Part shown: piece by piece, positions 1 to 11,920 of the stretch | How the letters are laid out: every line of letters begins with the position of its first letter | Numbering within the stretch: position 1 is the first letter of the stretch | Assembly (NCBI GenBank): GCA_021234155.1 | Contig: JAJEKV010000086.1 | Location: 3,399,461-3,463,460 of the forward strand | Reading direction: 5' to 3' | DNA from: Isoetes taiwanensis | Lineage: Eukaryota > Streptophyta > Lycopodiopsida > Isoetales > Isoetaceae | Length of the DNA: 64,000 bases | The notes under the pieces: model-generated | What the model was told of the DNA's origin: nothing | What the model saw: only the letters and a program-made list of their open reading frames with translations | Databases searched by the model: none | Position numbers and translations under genes: made by a program

Positions 1-545
1 AGATCATTCGAGAAAGCGCAGGGCGTTCTAGAGAAGCTTCCAGAAAGCCCTCCATAGTTTCTTCTTGATCGTACTTACTTCTTGATCGATTTCTTTAGAA
101 CCTTCTAATACCTTTAATTACAGTCACCATTGAAAGTCTACATTTTAATGTCTAATTTTAGAACATTCTAGAATCTACCCTACTATAATTATATGTTAGA
201 GATAATGTTTTAGTGCAAGTAATGGACACGCCCTAAATCAGACGGTTTTTATTCATTGATGCCATGTGGCAATATCTTGACCTTTCCTTCCAGGTGAAAG
301 CATGTTGTAGTGGAACACCCTGGGTGTCCCCCTTGTCCCCCCTAAAAATGTGGTGGGAGATATCAAATTTGTGGTGCGATTTTAAATGTCTGTTTGGCAC
401 CTAGTGCATGTATTGAACTGCAACAACCCGATTCCTACGCCACCCGTCCCATTCCAATTTCCTACGCCACCCGTCCCATTCCAATCTCCACCTAACCGAT
501 TCCTAAACCCACGACCCACCCGCGACTTTCCTGAAGCACACGGCT

Positions 546-2930
546 ATGGCGCTTAATCTGGTTGTGGATCAATCCGGTTCATACTTTGAATCATTTAATT
601 TGGAAGCAAATCTGCCTAAAATCTCAAACTGGAACACAGGTAAGAGAAAGAGAACTCCAGAACAAGAACGGAATCATAAAAGACGCCAAAGGAAAAGAAA
701 AAGGGAAGCTAAAGAAGAATTAGCAAAAATTGCATCAGCAGAGGGAGGATCCACCAGAACGGCCTCTACTAGGCGTCGGATGGTGTTGAAATTATTATCT
801 TCATTTCATAGCACAACTAAAGGCTTGGCTGACAGTGATAAGAAAGAGGTTTTACGAGATTTTCTGGAAGATGACACAATGGACATCGTACTTGGTGAAG
901 AGCTGAAAGATTTGCAAGCCAAGAGCATTGTGGTCAGCAACCTGTTTAGCAGCCAAGAGTAGTTGCCTTGCTATGGCCATAAGAGGAAGCATTAATACCG
1001 AAAGTGCTAATCCCGCTTTCGGGGTTTGGTAAACTGGCAAGTGTTCATCCTAGGAATCTTACCAAAGCAAAATTGAAGAGGGAAGAGATAGATTGCAAAG
1101 GGGGAAATGGGTTTTGTACAAAAGAGTTAGAAGAGCGGTCCCAATTCCCAATTCTGTCATAGAACTTGTGCAAAGAATTTTGGACCGAAAAACAAGAGGG
1201 TCTCTCCAAATGCAAAGGATGTTAAGTTCGGAAGATTGGAACGAAATGTAAGAGAGGATCATGCCACTCACTATCCGGAAGAATCACAGGTTATTTCATT
1301 TCTTCATCTTCACCACATTGTTTATTATTAATGTGGTATGTGGTATGTGGTTAGTGATTGCTTGTGATATGTGGTTGGTGTGGTTAGTGGTTGCTCGTGG
1401 TGTGTGGTGCCTATTCATGTTGTGATATATGATATGTGCTGCCTAGTGTGGTGAGGCACGTGGTGTAAAATAAATGCTGTAAATATATGCTTTGTGGTGC
1501 CTAGTGTGGTGAATAACATGGTGTAAAAAATACATCTTTGTAATATATGCTATCCGGTGCCTAGTGTGGTGATTAATTTGGTGTAAAATAAATGCTCTAA
1601 ATATAGGCTTTGTGGTGCCTAGTATGGTGAATAACATGGTGTAAAATAAATGCTGTAATATATGCTATGTGGTGCCTAATGTGGTGAATAACATGGTGTA
1701 AAATAAATGCTGTAATATATTCTATGTGGTGCCTAGTGTGGTGAAAAATATGGTGTAAAATAAATGCTTTAATTATGCTATGTGGTGCCTAGTGTGGTGA
1801 AAAATATGGTGTGCAATAAATTATGCAATATATGCTTTGTGGTGCCTAGTGTGGTGAATAACGAGGTGTAAGATTAATGTCTGTAATATATGCTATGTGG
1901 TGCCTAGTGTGGTGAAAAATATGGTGTACAATAAATTATGTATTATATGCTTTGTGGTGCCTAGTGTGGTGAATAACGAGGTGTAAGATGAATGTCTGTA
2001 ATATATGCTATGTGGTGCCTAGTGTGGTGGAAAATGTAGTGTGCAATAAATATGTTGATCACCTTGTTATCTTCCTTGCAGTTGCAATTGTTCAGGAAAT
2101 TCAAGACGGAACATCCTAGTGTTATGATCAAACAGAGGATGTTTGAAAAGCTGAAACCATGGTTTGTTGTAAAATTAAAGGACTTCAATAGTTGCTGCTG
2201 TATATACCATGTTAGAATCACGAGATGCTAATAGATGGCTTCAATAGTATGAGAACTAAGCACCCAAAAAGCTGCAATGCACTTGTCGACTTTGCGGTCG
2301 ACATATATGGTGAATGCAGATGCCCGAATACAAAATAAGTAGCACAAGAAGTCCGTGGCGGGAATTTTATGTGAAAAACAAGCTTCCAACCTTACCATAA
2401 GAGGGAATGCATTCGGGTGAGTGTAAAGAGTGTGGGATTAAGAAGTTCCCTATCCGCCCACATGAACAATCTAGTGATAGTGGCATGGTGAAGTGGGAAT
2501 ACCTAGACTATGAAAAAGCGTATTCGTGAGATGGCAGCAAGAAGTCTAAGCTCGTTCACCAACACAATGAAACTGCAAGTCTTCCACTGGTGAACAAAAT
2601 GTTGGAGAAGCTTCCAAAATTTCCTTTACACAACTTCAAATATAAGTGGCAGGCATGCCAGTACAAAGAACTCCTTGATAACTTGCCTGGAGATGCTTAC
2701 CTATCCGTGGTTGACTTCGCAGAGAATTATACTTTTAAGGAGCAGAATGAAGTTCAGTCCATGCGCTGGGTCAACAACCAGATAACTATATTTGTTCAAA
2801 TAACCTATATCAGGTTGATCCACAGACAAACACCATTGAGAAGGAAACACACTACTATGTGTCGGATGATAGGGAACATGACACACTTTTTGTTCAACAT
2901 TGTTTTATGAAACATTTTGAGTACTTAAAG
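546..2930 (+). pseudogene. DFAENY-type transposase-like gene, copy 1, truncated
   Basis: Rightward gene in at least two exons. The first part (ATG at 546) encodes a very basic Lys/Arg-rich segment (GKRKRTPEQER) and, after frame breaks near 960-1080, a segment ending HYPEESQ at 1289. A GT-AG intron (1290-2081; donor CAG/GTTATT, acceptor TTCCTTGCAG) holds a minisatellite. The second exon starts LQLFRKF at 2082 and runs through Cys/His-containing text to VVDFAENYTFKEQNEVQSMRW and SDDREHDTLFVQHC. From memory this resembles uncharacterised eukaryotic transposase-like proteins, in which the DFAENY and later SDG acidic residues could form a DDE-type site. The SDG part is absent: after residues EYLKQKGNAI the sequence runs into the 19-bp minisatellite. 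Several single-base frame breaks are present. Family resemblance is by eye; the function is inferred. Confidence 0.6.
1290..2081 (+). repeat. 57-bp minisatellite filling a transposase intron
   Basis: About ten degenerate copies of a unit near 57 bp, core GTGGTGCCTAGTGTGGTGAA followed by an AT-rich half (ATGGTGTAAAATAAATGCTG). The array is bounded by a plausible GT donor (1290) and TTCCTTGCAG acceptor (2081), so it sits inside the intron. The same unit occurs at about 6060-6184, 13547-13824 and 28700-28940. Because 57 is a multiple of three the minus strand has long open frames (HHTRHHIAYI), which are not genes. Confidence 0.85.
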
Positions 2931-2959
2931 CAGAAAGGCAATGCCATCTACGATCCAAA

Positions 2960-3375
2960 ATGCCATGGCGGCTCAAACATGCCATCTACGATCCAAAATG
3001 CCATGGTGGCTCAACCATACCACGTGGGCTCCAACATGCCACCTTGGTGCCTAGGTGGCATGTTGGAGCACACGACACACGTGGCATGTTTGAGCCACCT
3101 TGGCATATTTGAGCCTAGGTGGCATGTTTGAGTCACCTTGGCATGTTGGACCCCGCATGGCATGTTTGAGTCTAGGTGGCATGTTGGAGCCCGCATGGCA
3201 TGTTTTAGCCACCTTGGCATGTTTGAGCCTATGTGGCATGTTGGAGCCTAGGTGGCACATTTGAGCCACCTGGGCATGTTGGAGCCTAGGTGGCATGTTG
3301 TGAGCCACCTTGGCTTGTTGGAGCCTAGGTGGCATGTTGGAGCCTATGTGGCATGTTTGAGCCTAGGTGGCATGT
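2960..3375. repeat. 19-bp minisatellite, short array
   Basis: Degenerate 19-bp monomers of two alternating kinds, GGCATGTTGGAGCCTAGGT and GGCATGTTTGAGCCACCTT. The first units (2960-3040) are in the opposite orientation and the switch at about 3040-3060 forms a hairpin (CAACATGCCACC then GGTGGCATGTTG). The array directly abuts the truncated transposase exon. Open frames across it are repeat artefacts. Confidence 0.85.
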
Positions 3376-4606
3376 TGAGCTGCAGAACCGAAAAGGAAAG
3401 GTATCTTAAATAAGTTGGTTGCACAAGAATAGCCAAGAGTAAACATGGAGAAGTGTGTTGGAGCTTACGTACTGATATATTCTTGAGTTCAAATCCCAAG
3501 CTAAATACCCTCTGCTTTTCAACGTATCTGAAAATGAGACCAAATTGTTGAATAAATGCACTAGAGAAGAAAACAATTGGGTCGGGTTCTGATAAGAATG
3601 AATACCACTGCAACCCAAAAATTTTACAGGGAGCAATACGACATAAGCGTGTGGAGGGAAGAAAGCAAAACAATGAATTATAACTAGTGCAAAACAAAAG
3701 CTGAACTATTGGAGAAAAAAGAACGATTTTTTAATAATGTAGACTGTTGGGTGTAGAGCTAGCTTGTCCATTCTTCCACAAGCTTTGAAACTGGAACTCT
3801 TCTGTTCAAAAAATAAACAAAGGATTTATGCAGCAATCAAGCACTGGGTCTTGCTCTGATGTAAGATGTAATGGCCAATTCTTGATTTAATTGGAACTGA
3901 TGTAAAGAAATTCTTCAAAATGGGGTTTTAAGAATCGAGTGTGAGAAATTAGATTTTTGAAAGACATATCTCGAGATCGCATAATTGTAAGAGTGCAGAT
4001 TTGACTACAAAATAGGATAAAAAATTGTTTACCACAGATACATGACCTACTGCATATACCAGAGCAGTTATTTTTGCAAGCAGCAAAGAAGAAGAATCCT
4101 TATCACAGTTAATAATGAATCAAGGAGAAAGCACTGGTCGAAGCGAATAGAAATTAGGGCAATTAGGCTCCGCATCCTGCCCAGGACGCCACTTTAGACT
4201 AGATTACATAACATAATTGTAGCCTTATAACGCCACTAGTTGGAAGATACGCTCGCTCGCATGAGGGCTGAAGCTGTTTGGAATCGGCTCACTTTTTCAC
4301 AATCACAATACTTCTGTAACACTCCACAATCCTCTCCGATAGATGGGCATTTGAATAACAGCAGTGTACCAAGCTCTGGTATAAAACCGGACTGGAGACA
4401 GAGCTGTCTAAGGTTGGTATAAGGCTGCGACCAAAGGGAATCGCCATGAAACAGAGATGATGGTTCTTCAAGGCGACGATCTTTCGGTGCCTACCACGAC
4501 CTTCTACAGATCTTTTGGAACCTGCCCGACCTTCTATAGACACCCCCGCTTCAATCAGCCTTCAATCGCCTCCTCTTTCTTTTTATAGGAAATCAAAGAG
4601 CTCTCT
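3376..4606. other. No gene recognised
   Basis: Single-copy sequence between two direct copies of the transposase 5' region. Short open frames on both strands match nothing I recognise and have no start context. The last bases join directly to the second copy, whose first base corresponds to window position 1. Confidence 0.5.
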
Positions 4607-6184
4607 AGATCATTCGAGAAAGCGCAGGGCGTTCTAGAGAAGCTTCCAGAAAGCCCTCCATAGTTTCTTCTTGATCGTAGTTTCTTCTTGATCGATTTTT
4701 TTAGAACCTTCTAATACCTTTGATTACAGTCACCATTGAAAGTCTATATTTTAATGTCTAATTTTAGAACATTCTAGAATCTACCCTACTATAATTATAT
4801 GTTAGAGATAATGTTTTAGTGCAAGTAATGGACACGCCCTAAATCAGACGGTTTTTATTCATTGATGTCATGTGGCAATATCTTGACCTTTCCTTCTGGG
4901 TGAAAGCATGTTGTAGTGGAACACCCTGGTGTCCCCCCTGTCCCCCCTAAAAATGTGGTGGGAGATATCAAATTTGTGGTGCGATTTTAAATGTTTGTTT
5001 GGCGTCTAGTGCATGTACTGCATGGATTCAATCATTTCTTGAACTGCAACAACCCGATTTCTACGCCACCCGTCCCATTCCAATTTCCTACGCCACCCGT
5101 CCCATTCCAATCTCCACCTAACCGATTCCTAAACCCACAACCCACCCGCGACTTTCCTGAAGCACACGGCTATGGCGCTTAATCCGGTTGTGGATCTATC
5201 CGGTTCATACTTTGAATCATTTAATTTGGAAGCAAATCTGCCTAAAATCTCAAACCGGAGCACAGGTAAGAGAAAGAGAACTCCAGAACAAGAACGGGAT
5301 CATAAAAGATGCCAAAGGAAAAGAAAAAGGGAAGCTAAAGAAGAATTAGCAAAAATTGCATCAGCAGAGGGAGGATCCACCAGAACGGCCTCTACTAGGC
5401 GTCGGATGGTGTTGAAATTATTATCTTCATTTCATAGCACAACTAAAGGCTTGGCTGACAGTGATAAGAAAGAGGTTTTACGAGATTTTCTGGAAGATGA
5501 CACAATGGACAGCGTACTTGGTGAAGAGATGAAAGCATTGTGGTCAGCAACCTCAGGGCTTCCATTCAACTTGTGAAGAAGTCTAACAGCAATGACAGTT
5601 TAGCAGCCAAGAGTAGTTGCCTTGCTATGGCCATAAGAGGAAGCATTAATACCGAAAGTGCTAATCCTGTCAGTGCTCGGGGTTTGGTAAACTGCTGGGT
5701 GTTCATCCTAGGAATCTTACCAAAGCAAAATTGAAGAGGGAAGAGATAGATTGCAAAGGGGGGAAATGGGTTTTGTACAAAAGAGTTAGAAGAGCAGATG
5801 CAATTCCCAATTCTGTCATAGAACTTGTGCAGCAATTTTGGACCGAAAACAGTAGGGTCTCTCCAAATGCAAAGGATGTTAAGTTCAGAAGATTGGAACG
5901 AAATGTAAGAGAGGATCATGCCACTCACTATCTGGAAGAATCACAGGTTATTTCATTTCTTCATCTTCACCACATTTTTTATTGTTAATGTGGTATGTGG
6001 TTAGTGATTGCTTGTGATATGTGGTTGGTGTGGTTAGTGATTGCTCGTGGTGTGTGGTGCCTATTAATGTTGTGATATATGATATGTGCTGCCTAGTGTG
6101 GTGAGGCACGTGGTGTAAAATAAATGCTGTAAATATATGCTTTGTGGTGCCTAGTGTGGTGAATAACATGGTGTAAAATACATG
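4607..6184 (+). repeat. Second direct copy of the 1-1530 segment
   Basis: Positions 4607 onward repeat positions 1-1530 in the same orientation with high identity, including promoter-like leader, coding part and the start of the 57-bp minisatellite. Differences are mostly small indels, plus two larger ones: a 24-bp segment near 5023 absent from copy 1, and about 50 bp near 5535 absent near 912. The copy stops at 6184, where the CACTA-like element begins. Confidence 0.9.
5172..5946 (+). pseudogene. DFAENY-type transposase-like gene, copy 2, 5' exons
   Basis: Same gene as copy 1 from ATG at 5172. It encodes the basic GKRKRTPEQER segment, then after two frame breaks (about 5560 and 5690) a segment containing KREEIDCKGGKW, PNSVIELVQQFW and HYLEESQ. 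The exon ends at 5946 with the same CAG/GTTATT donor. Its minisatellite intron is interrupted by the CACTA-like element (6185) and the chromovirus (13825). The matching final exon appears to be the one at 28964, so the copy once spanned this locus and was split by insertions. The relationship is inferred from continuity of the minisatellite. Confidence 0.6.
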
Positions 6185-6210
6185 CACGACATATTTAGCA
6201 AAATTTAGAC

Positions 6211-7111
6211 TTATTCAAGTCTAACTGATGTGACTTTGCATAGTTTTCTACACAATCTTGAAGAACCTTGATGCCTCTCAATATTTATAAGCCATCAGTA
6301 ATATGAGTAAATGCCAGGAAGTGTATCAACTAGCTATATAAGCACAAGAAGATGCCTCCCAATATTTATAAGCCATCAGTAATATAGTAAGAGCTATATC
6401 AATAACACACGAATGAGTAAATGCAATGGAAAATATGGAGCTTTCGATGCTCGTACATTGGCCATAGGAGCCAACTAGACCCAAGATCAAATGCCTTCTT
6501 CATAGATTGGACCCATGCATCTGGGTAACATGCTAAGGGATTAAATTGACTATCTAGTGTACACATTATTTGACATCTCAATGAGGAGGAGATTGAACTT
6601 TAACTATGTTTATAAAAGTTTAGGCAAGTGAGCAAGAACTATTTCTCAACCATTAATCGAAAGTGTCCATATACTTAGTAAAAAAAAGGAGTAAAGGTGG
6701 AACCACAATTGCTTTATAGGTCTTACACCATTCACCTTAAACAAAACTTTTTTCCCCCTCTTTAATTGGTTATCGAATTGGACATGTTGCTCTATAGTTC
6801 TTGTATTGTCCACTTTATACGAAACATAGAAGAAACATAGAATGCGAGATACGACAAAAATACTTCTTTTTCTTATTGAGCAACATCTATGTTATAAAGA
6901 ACATATAAATAGAATGTATAATGGTCAAATTGCTCTTAAGATTATACAACATTCAGGATATATTTCTTCTTCTAAATGAATTGGACATTTATGTTATAAT
7001 AAACATATAAATAGAATGTATAATGATCAAATTGCTTTTAAGAATATACATTTAGGAAGAAGTTGTACAATAGGAATGGTTAGATAGTATCCAACATCAG
7101 CCATCCTTTTT
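6211..7111. other. Non-coding left arm of the CACTA-like element
   Basis: AT-rich, no gene seen. It contains two imperfect direct repeats: a segment with ATATTTATAAGCCATCAGTA at about 6280 and 6362, and one with AAATAGAATGTATAATG at about 6907 and 7008. Such subterminal duplications are common in CACTA-type elements. Confidence 0.5.
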
Positions 7112-7994
7112 TCACAATTTATGTCCCAAATATTGTCTTGCTAAGCCTGCATTGATGCGTCTACCTTGATATCCTGTATTTAAGGCCAATAACATTGTCG
7201 CAGCATTAGACATTCTGACTTGGCTGCTGGTAGTTGTATACCTTTTAACACGAGAAGCTCTAGTCTGCTCATGTTGTCTAATATCACGAGAATTGCTTCC
7301 TTTACTATCACTACAATCATTGTACGTGAAATTAGTCTTCGTTTCAGATCCAGGAGCTGATCCATCATTTTCTCTAGGTGCCCAATACTCTTGAGCATAA
7401 TATAAAGATTTCTGTACATCATCAGAATTTTCTTCCCATCTTTCACGAAAAAATTCCTTCTTGAAATTACATCTCAAAAACTCTTGTGTGCTTCCATTAT
7501 TACATGCTTCTCGTAAATAAGGCAATATCTTCCTTACTCCCCCTGTATTGGAAAGGATGCAAGACAACATATTTTGGATTTCGAAATGATTTTCTGTAAT
7601 CATCATCAACCATAATAGTGTTATGCACACTATACTCTGGATATTGCCTCCATACCTTCTTGAGATCTTTGATAAAAAATGGCCTCTTATGGAAAAGCTC
7701 GTCATAACCTAAATTTGTGCATTTACTTTGACACCATAAGAATTTGAAGACCTTGTCATTGGGCACAATCTTTTCCAAACAAGTCAATAAACCTGTCTCG
7801 GACATTGTTGTCCAAATTGCAACCTCTGCAAACTTTAGAAGGTGTTCGATAAAAGCAAGGCAGTTCGGTCTGACTATGATCTCATGTTTATTATCTGCCA
7901 AACGTACACATTTCAATAAAACTCCATTCATATCAAGAATAATAAGTTTCCGCGAGCCTTGTTGAAATATTGGTGTTGCTTGTACAACTTCCAT
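7112..7994 (-). CDS. FCP1-like (HAD-fold) phosphatase domain protein, frame broken once
   Basis: Reads leftward from ATG at 7994; an AATAG acceptor-like site just upstream (7996) suggests an earlier exon. Early residues LIILDMNGVLLK match HAD motif I in the FCP1/NIF family, with Asn in place of the second Asp, as in a plant subgroup of such proteins (DLNG). Next come RPNCLAFIEHL, VAIWTTMS (motif II region), KDLKKVW and TIMVDDDYRKSFRNP (motif III/IV region). After HPFQYRG the frame shifts at a run of five G (about 7546-7550) and continues as LPYLREACNNG to a Ser/Thr-rich tail ending at 7112. FCP1 enzymes dephosphorylate RNA polymerase II tails; catalytic activity here is uncertain because of the D-x-N motif. 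It lies in the same orientation as the ParB/methyltransferase-like gene 0.4 kb upstream. Confidence 0.65.
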
Positions 7995-8438
7995 ATCTAT
8001 TAACAAGTTGAGAGTTATTCAATTAGTTGATCACACAAAGAGCAATTTTAAAGGGTATGAAAATAGCATTTTATAATTGATTGACATAAACAAACTGTAC
8101 GATTATAAAACCATATCATTCTTGTCTTTCCAATGACAGGAAATCTACAACATATACTGAACATAAAGAGGTTCTGGACATTCATAAAAAAAGCTCTGGA
8201 TCCTTCATTCGACCATCATCATATTCCTACGAATGAAGAAAACAATTAGTTTAAACATCGAACATATGTTCGAGGTGATACATTATGCTTCATTAAAATC
8301 AAGGTTCAAATTTGAGCCATATTCATCAAGTTGAATCTCTTCTAACATATTTTTAACCTCAAAATCACTTGTAGAGCCGTAAGCTCTAAAACATAATGCA
8401 TTTCTCTTAGGAACATAGAAAAGATTTTCACCGGATTT

Positions 8439-10313
8439 TTAGCCACCTTCCTTGTTTGCAAGCATTGGGGAGTGCAACCCTTCCTCTTGTAACTCGACCT
8501 CATGTTCTTCTCCACCATGATGTTCTATATCATGCTCTCCAGACGTTGGTATGGCTTCTTCCTCATGTTCTTCTCCACCACCATGATGTTCTATATCATG
8601 CTCTCCAGACTTTGGTGAGGCTTCTTCCTTTCTTGCAGGGGAGTGTAACCCTTCCTCCTGGAAGGGTAGATGATGTGCTTCTGCATTCTGTGCTTCCTCT
8701 ACATCTTCATGCATGTTCCCATCTACATCTACATCCATATCCACATCTACATCTACATCTACATCTACATCTACATCTACATCTACATCTACATCTACAT
8801 CTACATCTACATCTACATCTACATCTACATCTACATCTACATCTGCATCTTCATCTTCATCTTCTACATCTTTATGAGAAAGCTCTTTTGGAGAAGATGT
8901 AGACAAGACTTGTTGTGCAGTCTGAAAAGCTGTAGATGTAGATTCTAGTTCCTGAACTTCACATGATATACCCGAATTTATCTGCACCCTTTTCTTGAGT
9001 ATGTGAAATAGAGACAGCTTTGAGAACTCAGATATAATGGATTCAATTGTAGTCTTTTGAATGGCATTATCTGTTAAGACAATCACTTGCCTATCAAGTA
9101 GCAATGCTTCCCGAACAACATTGCCTCCACAATTGACCTCCACTATTGTTTGGTTTGGCCTAGAGAGAGCATCAATAAACCTAAGGCTTCAGATATAAAT
9201 CCAATTCTTTAGAATCTTCAACCTGTAAAACTGGATCGTAATCTGGAGCTGGATCTTCTGTTCGAAAATATAATGAGCAATCCTTGAGTGATCCTTTTGC
9301 ATCCTTTGAAACACGTGCAAGAATGACAAAAGTCTTTAGTGCAAGGACACCTTTATCTGGTGCATTACTTTCATGATAACCAAAAAGAATTTGCACTTTG
9401 CCTTCGATAGCATTTAAGGTCTCTGTACAATCATGTATCTCATGTGGTGTGAGGAAAAATAGATAAGAATAAGAGCTCTGCATGAAGAAAAAATTAAGAT
9501 TCAATAAATTTAAAAATAATATGAAAGTATTCCATAAATCTTTATCAAAACATACCTCTTTATTGATATCAGCCACCAGATTAATAATATCTTCAAAATC
9601 TTTTTTCTTCCACCCTTCTTGTGTGTGAACTACAATTAAATCTATAGTTCTCTCTTTCTCAAAAACCCTTACATCTCTAGTCTTTGTGACCCCTGGTCCT
9701 ATGTTGTACACAACAATAACTTTATGGTCCATTCTAACTTGCCCATGATCTGTATCCCACATGGCTTCAAGCTGATCAGTGGCGAGGCTTGGCATCCTAC
9801 TACTTTTACTCTTATCCAAAACTTCTTTGCACCATGCTGAACAATAGCCTCTAAATTGCTCCCATGATGAAGCGATTGTAGGACTCTCTGCAAATAACCT
9901 TGACAAAGTCAAGTTATGGTCCCACGTATAATTTTTCATATGAGTTAACATGCCCTGTTTTAGTATACGACATTCTTTCAGCCGATCAGCATACTCTGAC
10001 ACATGTTCTAGCCCCCGTTCATTCGCCTTCTTGCTCTTCCAAGTAATTGATCCTTTCAACAATGCATTCGCAACATCTTCTAATTCCCTAATGTTTAATT
10101 GTTGCGTGCAACGAAACAATGATAACACTATCTCCTTTCCGCTTCTAGCACCTCCAGTATTCCCTTTCTAATCTGGCAATTCACCCTTGTTATACAGATC
10201 AATAGCTTTCCTCCACTTATCAAATATATTTCTCTCTGTTGTTAAAAGGTTGTAAATCACAGACACTGAAGCCTTCCCTCCAAATGTGACTTTTGCAATT
10301 TCAGCAAACTCCT
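8439..10313 (-). pseudogene. Degenerate N4/N6-type DNA methyltransferase-like region
   Basis: Continues the leftward ParB-like gene after an intron (acceptor ATTATGCAG, exon from 10313). It opens EFAEIAKVTFGG, has an in-frame TAG near 10170, then a helical region. TIDLIVVHTQEGWKKKDFEDI sits where N4/N6 methyltransferases carry the catalytic DPPY/W motif, but those residues are replaced. A 78-nt GT-AG intron (9478-9555) follows. After a frame break near 9180, FIDALSRP and IVEVNCGGNVVREALLL-DRQVIVLTD fit the cofactor-binding strand-loop (FxGxG-like), giving the motif order of the beta class. The C terminus is acidic, with a long Asp-Val repeat and two GEHDIEHHGG repeats, ending NKEGG. ParB followed by such a methylase is a known bacterial pairing. 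Fold assignment is by eye. Confidence 0.45.
8744..8842. repeat. ACATCT hexanucleotide microsatellite, in frame
   Basis: About 16 nearly uninterrupted copies of ACATCT on the plus strand. Read leftward it encodes alternating Asp-Val within the acidic tail of the methyltransferase-like protein. Six-base units keep the frame open, so copy number can vary without breaking the ORF. The plus-strand frames through it are shadows. Confidence 0.95.
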
Positions 10314-10449
10314 GCATAATAGAAATTATATCTATTAGAAACCTCCAACACTAGTTGGAAGTTGAATCATAAATTTAGCTATAAGAAACACTTCCAACAC
10401 ATGTTGGTAGTGTGATGTCAAACTACAAAAAATAACAAAATCAAATAAC

Positions 10450-11879
10450 CACCTTAAATTCTGTACTGGTCGGCTTTCCTTGAATTGGTTTTGGAGGGCA
10501 CTTCATGATCTCCCATTGTGCTCTAGCCTGCTCAAACTGGTCTAGAAAAGGTGAGACAAATTTATTTTTTTCATTCTTTTTGTTTGCCTCAGACGAGATT
10601 TCCATTAAGTTTAACATTGGTGTGTCATGAGCAATGATCCTGGCTGCACGCATGCCCCACCTTCTCTTGTATTCTGGAGATTCATTTGAAAGTAACTGCA
10701 TCGCCCTCATGGAATGTTGACCAGCTATTACTACGAACCTCATATCTTTGCTGCAAACTTCATCCAATTTCTTTACACAAAGAGGCCGCAATGTAGTAGC
10801 ATCTATAGGCAATAGGTCAGCGGTCTCCGGAGTGCTAGTAGGATGCCTCAACATTTCATTTCGCAGCCACTGAACATGACTTGGATTGAATTTCCGATAG
10901 TTCCATTGTGCAAATTCCTTAGATTTACTAAGGTCAGGAATGATGCAATTATGAACGTTAATCATGATGGGAAGCGGGAAACCAAATATAAAATACTTTG
11001 AATCTTCTTTAACTGCCTCTCCAATGCTAAGTTCCTGTTTATTCTTCTTCTTCGAACTTCCTGCACTACCCACAACCTTTTTTCCATCATCTGGCTTCAG
11101 TTTTAATGGGAACTTCTCAATAATAGCATCCTTTGGTGACCCTTCCGGTAAGCAAATTATGGCACTATCCTTTGATATTATTACGGCATTGACATCTGTG
11201 CCTCCTTTTTTTGCTAAAGCTATCTCTTTCCCTTCCTCTTGAGATTTTCTTTTCTTATTTTTTGCGTCCTCTTTAGTTTTCTCCTTACTTTCTTCCTGAG
11301 ACTTCCTTTTCTTCTTTTGTCCATCATCCATACATTTTGGAGCATCTTTTTTCTTCTTCAATAATTTAGAACAACTCTGAGTACCTTTAGGCATCTTGTT
11401 TGCAAGCTTTGCATAAACTTGAGAACCAGTATCCTCTCTGGATAATTTTGAACGAATCATATGAAGCCCGTCATAAAGGTCATCATGAGAACGCAGACCG
11501 GCTGCTTCCAAGTCATTATAATTAGGCAGCTTCCAACCATAACGTCGGCAACTAACTTCAATTTCCTCAGTCTGGACCATTTTATTAAACATCAAAATTT
11601 TCAAAGCAAAGAGAGTATCCATAAATTTTGTTCTCCCCTGGATTTTCCACCAAAGCCTCAAGCATACAATTACCATCTTCACTAGGCACATCATGAAGCT
11701 TCAATAATATTCCATAAATATTTCGATCTTCATCCAATAAGCAAACATCGTTGAAAGATGTATACCCATGTAACACTTCAAAAAACCATTTCTTCTTTAT
11801 TAGATCTTGCTTCATATCATAGTCTACAAAACTAACGTCTTCCAATGAAATTGCTCTGAACCTCGCATTGCTGTCTGTG
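10450..11879 (-). CDS. ParB/sulfiredoxin-like domain protein, N-terminal part of the methyltransferase-like gene
   Basis: Leftward exon from a TTTTTCACAG acceptor (exon starts 11879) to an AAG/GTGGTT donor near 10450. The first 80 codons (ARFRAISLEDVSFVDYD, then GNCMLEALVENPG) shift frame at a run of four G near 11640 and continue as KFMDTLFALKILMFNKMVQ. A Lys/Glu-rich linker follows (KKKRKSQEESKEK, repeated), then the conserved core: FGFPLPIMINVHNCIIPDL, RKFNPSHVQWLRNEM, FVVIAGQHSMRAMQLL, then RAARIIAHDTPMLNLMEISSE. The GQHSMRA segment aligns with the G-x-R/H-R-x-x-A core of ParB/sulfiredoxin-fold domains, followed by the usual strand and acidic helix. ParB-like domains bind DNA or nucleotide; a DNA-targeting role beside the methylase fold is inferred. 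Confidence 0.5.
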
Positions 11880-11920
11880 AAAAACAATGAGACAAATATT
11901 AGTTATGAAGTCTTAGTTAG

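Noticed and set aside
8456-8948. Plus-strand ORFs with HLHLHL or IYIYIY repeats
   Set aside because: Shadows of the ACATCT microsatellite that is in frame on the minus strand within the acidic tail.
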